Assembly: GCA_021495925.1 (NCBI GenBank) | Contig: JAKEKT010000039.1 | Span: 62,001-126,000 of the forward strand | Reading direction: 5' to 3' | DNA: 64,000 nucleotides | Source: Diplodia intermedia | Taxonomy: Eukaryota; Ascomycota; Dothideomycetes; Botryosphaeriales; Botryosphaeriaceae | Shown: positions 62,650-64,000 of the stretch, in pieces | How positions within the stretch are numbered: the first letter of the stretch is position 1 | Layout: each line of letters starts with the position of its first letter | Translations under genes and position numbers: made by a program | The notes under the pieces: generated by a model | The model's database searches: none | Seen by the model: the letters and a program-made list of their open reading frames with translations, nothing else | Told to the model about the DNA's origin: nothing

Positions 62650-64000
62650 ATGAATCCCCTAGGAGTCTTCAACTTTCCCAAGGAGCCGCCCGCGGACCTC
62701 TCTCCCGCCCCGGTTTCGCCGCCTTTTCTGTCGTGGAGGAGGCCCAGATCCCCCCGGGCTCCGCCGCCGCTGCAGCACCCTGACCAGAGGGAGCGCAAGG
62801 CCTCTGCAAGCTCTCAGTCCTCGGCCGGTCGCGCCAATTCCGCGTCGTCAGGGTCGTCCAAGGCTCCTTTTCAGCCGTTCTGCCCAATCCCGGTCTCTGC
62901 AGGTCCAGGTCCCCGCCCCAAGCACATTCCGATTGTTATTCCCCGCTATGTTCCAATAGAGCTTCCGGACAGCCCGCGCAAATCTCTGGAAAGCCCGTCA
63001 GCGAAGACTCCGACTAGCACCATCCCTGATTTTCCCTTGCCTGGTCGAAAATTATCTGTCGATCCTGTCCCGCTCAAGCCGAGGCATGTTGCTATTGTGA
63101 TCCCATCCTGGGCGCAGCCGGTTCAAACTCTACCCGATTCACCTTTACAGACTCCAAGCGATTGTCTCTCCACCTTCTCTCACGACTTGGCAAAGATTGA
63201 AGCCATCTCTCCACTTCGGATTGCCTCTAAACATCCTCCAGACGACAGGGGTACCAACACGATGGATTCTCAACCGTCTCCATCCCACCAGTTCCCGGAG
63301 CAGCCGCTCAGGACCAATTCCAGCGCTTTTCTGACCCGCAGCGTCAACAGCAGCAGCACGAGTCTGTCGAAGATGGGTAGGGACGAAGATGCCGGCCCTT
63401 CTTCGGCCGCAAGGACGCCAGGTCTGACTCCCATGATGACTGCTGGTCTCGGCACTCCTTCTCAATCGACGTCTGGTCTGTCCGGTCTGGTCTGCAACGT
63501 TCACCGGACAACCGGCCGTGAGCCTCACCCGCTGGTGGGCGCAACCACCACGATCCTTGGAGACAAGCTTTACGTGTTTGGCGGGAGAAGATTATCCAGG
63601 ACACGCCCGCAGCTTACGAACGACCTCTATGAGTTGGATCTTGTCCGTCGGCACTGGACGAAGCTGCAGACTCAGGGCGACGTACCCCCACCACGGTACT
63701 TTCACAGCGTCTGTTCGCTCGGGGACACCAAGCTTGTCTGCTATGGCGGCATGTCCCCCGCCACCCTCCCGAATGGCCAACCGACAGCGCCGAATCAAGC
63801 CCAAGACAACCAGCCGGAGGTCGTTGTCATGTCCGATATACACATTTACGACGTTAACACGCGGATGTGGATGAAGATCGACACGTCGGACTCTCCGCAG
63901 GGTCGTTATGCGCACTGCGCTGCCATCCTGCCCTCCTCGGCGGTCTTCGCGTCGTCTAGCGCCACCCTTTCTGCTATTCACCACAACCCTGCCTCTGCCA
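62650..64000 (+). CDS. Kelch-repeat protein, 5' part (possibly Mds3/Pmd1-like), cut by the window end
   Basis: An ATG at 62650 opens a frame that is still open at the window edge, 450 codons. Residues 1-270 are Pro/Ser-rich and disordered, with two echoing strings RPKHIPIVIPRYVP and KPRHVAIVIPSWAQP. The kelch region begins near residue 285: REPHPLVGATTTILGDKLYVFGGR, NDLYELDLVRRHWTKLQTQGDVPPPRYFHSVC, then LVCYGGMSP and DIHIYDVNTRMWMKI with GRYAHCAAI. The kelch blades with the PPPR-H and YVFGG patterns resemble fungal Mds3/Pmd1 regulators (TOR and meiosis signalling), but the diagnostic C-terminus is outside the window. An intron in the disordered part is possible. Confidence 0.8.
   Translation, partial: MNPLGVFNFPKEPPADLSPAPVSPPFLSWRRPRSPRAPPPLQHPDQRERKASASSQSSAGRANSASSGSSKAPFQPFCPIPVSAGPGPRPKHIPIVIPRYVPIELPDSPRKSLESPSAKTPTSTIPDFPLPGRKLSVDPVPLKPRHVAIVIPSWAQPVQTLPDSPLQTPSDCLSTFSHDLAKIEAISPLRIASKHPPDDRGTNTMDSQPSPSHQFPEQPLRTNSSAFLTRSVNSSSTSLSKMGRDEDAGPSSAARTPGLTPMMTAGLGTPSQSTSGLSGLVCNVHRTTGREPHPLVGATTTILGDKLYVFGGRRLSRTRPQLTNDLYELDLVRRHWTKLQTQGDVPPPRYFHSVCSLGDTKLVCYGGMSPATLPNGQPTAPNQAQDNQPEVVVMSDIHIYDVNTRMWMKIDTSDSPQGRYAHCAAILPSSAVFASSSATLSAIHHNPASA

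Overview
The window is nuclear DNA of a filamentous ascomycete (Pezizomycotina). Genes are broken by short GT-AG introns (49 to about 270 nt), often with a CTAAC/CTRAC-like branch site. Coding regions are GC-rich at third positions, there are no operons, and several families are fungal (Fung_rhodopsin-type receptor, But2 domain, DUF1748/mitofissin, Spc7, fungal CAB4-type PPAT). An EZH2-type PRC2 methyltransferase argues against budding yeasts and Aspergillus, which lack PRC2; a dothideomycete or sordariomycete-like fungus is the best guess, but genus cannot be read from the sequence.

Layout. 0-12 kb: class III aminotransferase (+), COX10 haem A synthesis enzyme (+), secreted GH17 glucanase fused to a But2 domain (+), a 1.7 kb gap with a degenerate tRNA-like sequence, and a DHA2-type MFS transporter (-). 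12-24 kb: an orphan membrane/coiled-coil protein (-), a WDR68/DCAF7 WD40 protein (-) head-to-head with phosphopantetheine adenylyltransferase (+), an F-box protein (+), and an orphan single-pass membrane protein (+). 24-40 kb: kinetochore scaffold Spc7 (-) head-to-head with ribosomal protein S11/uS17 (+), an EZH2/KMT6 histone methyltransferase (+), and XPG/Rad2 nuclease (+). 40-52 kb: a rhodopsin-like seven-helix protein (+), an acidic low-complexity orphan (-), a GFA-family protein (+), a four-exon 76-residue mitofissin/DUF1748 gene (-), and pyruvate kinase (+, eight exons). 52-64 kb: a gap with a short inverted-repeat element and a 57-bp minisatellite, a very-long-chain acyl-CoA synthetase (-), a DHA1-type MFS transporter (-), a 1-Cys peroxiredoxin (+), and the 5' part of a kelch-repeat gene (+) cut by the window end.

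This is mostly core-genome content (respiration, CoA synthesis, chromosome segregation, Polycomb silencing, DNA repair, mitophagy, glycolysis) with a few accessory transporters and receptors. I see no biosynthetic gene cluster, virus, CRISPR array or large transposon. Splice junctions below were worked out by eye from frame continuity, splice-site motifs and family conservation; they are not supported by RNA data. CDS coordinates give the span from start to stop codon, with exons listed in the evidence.
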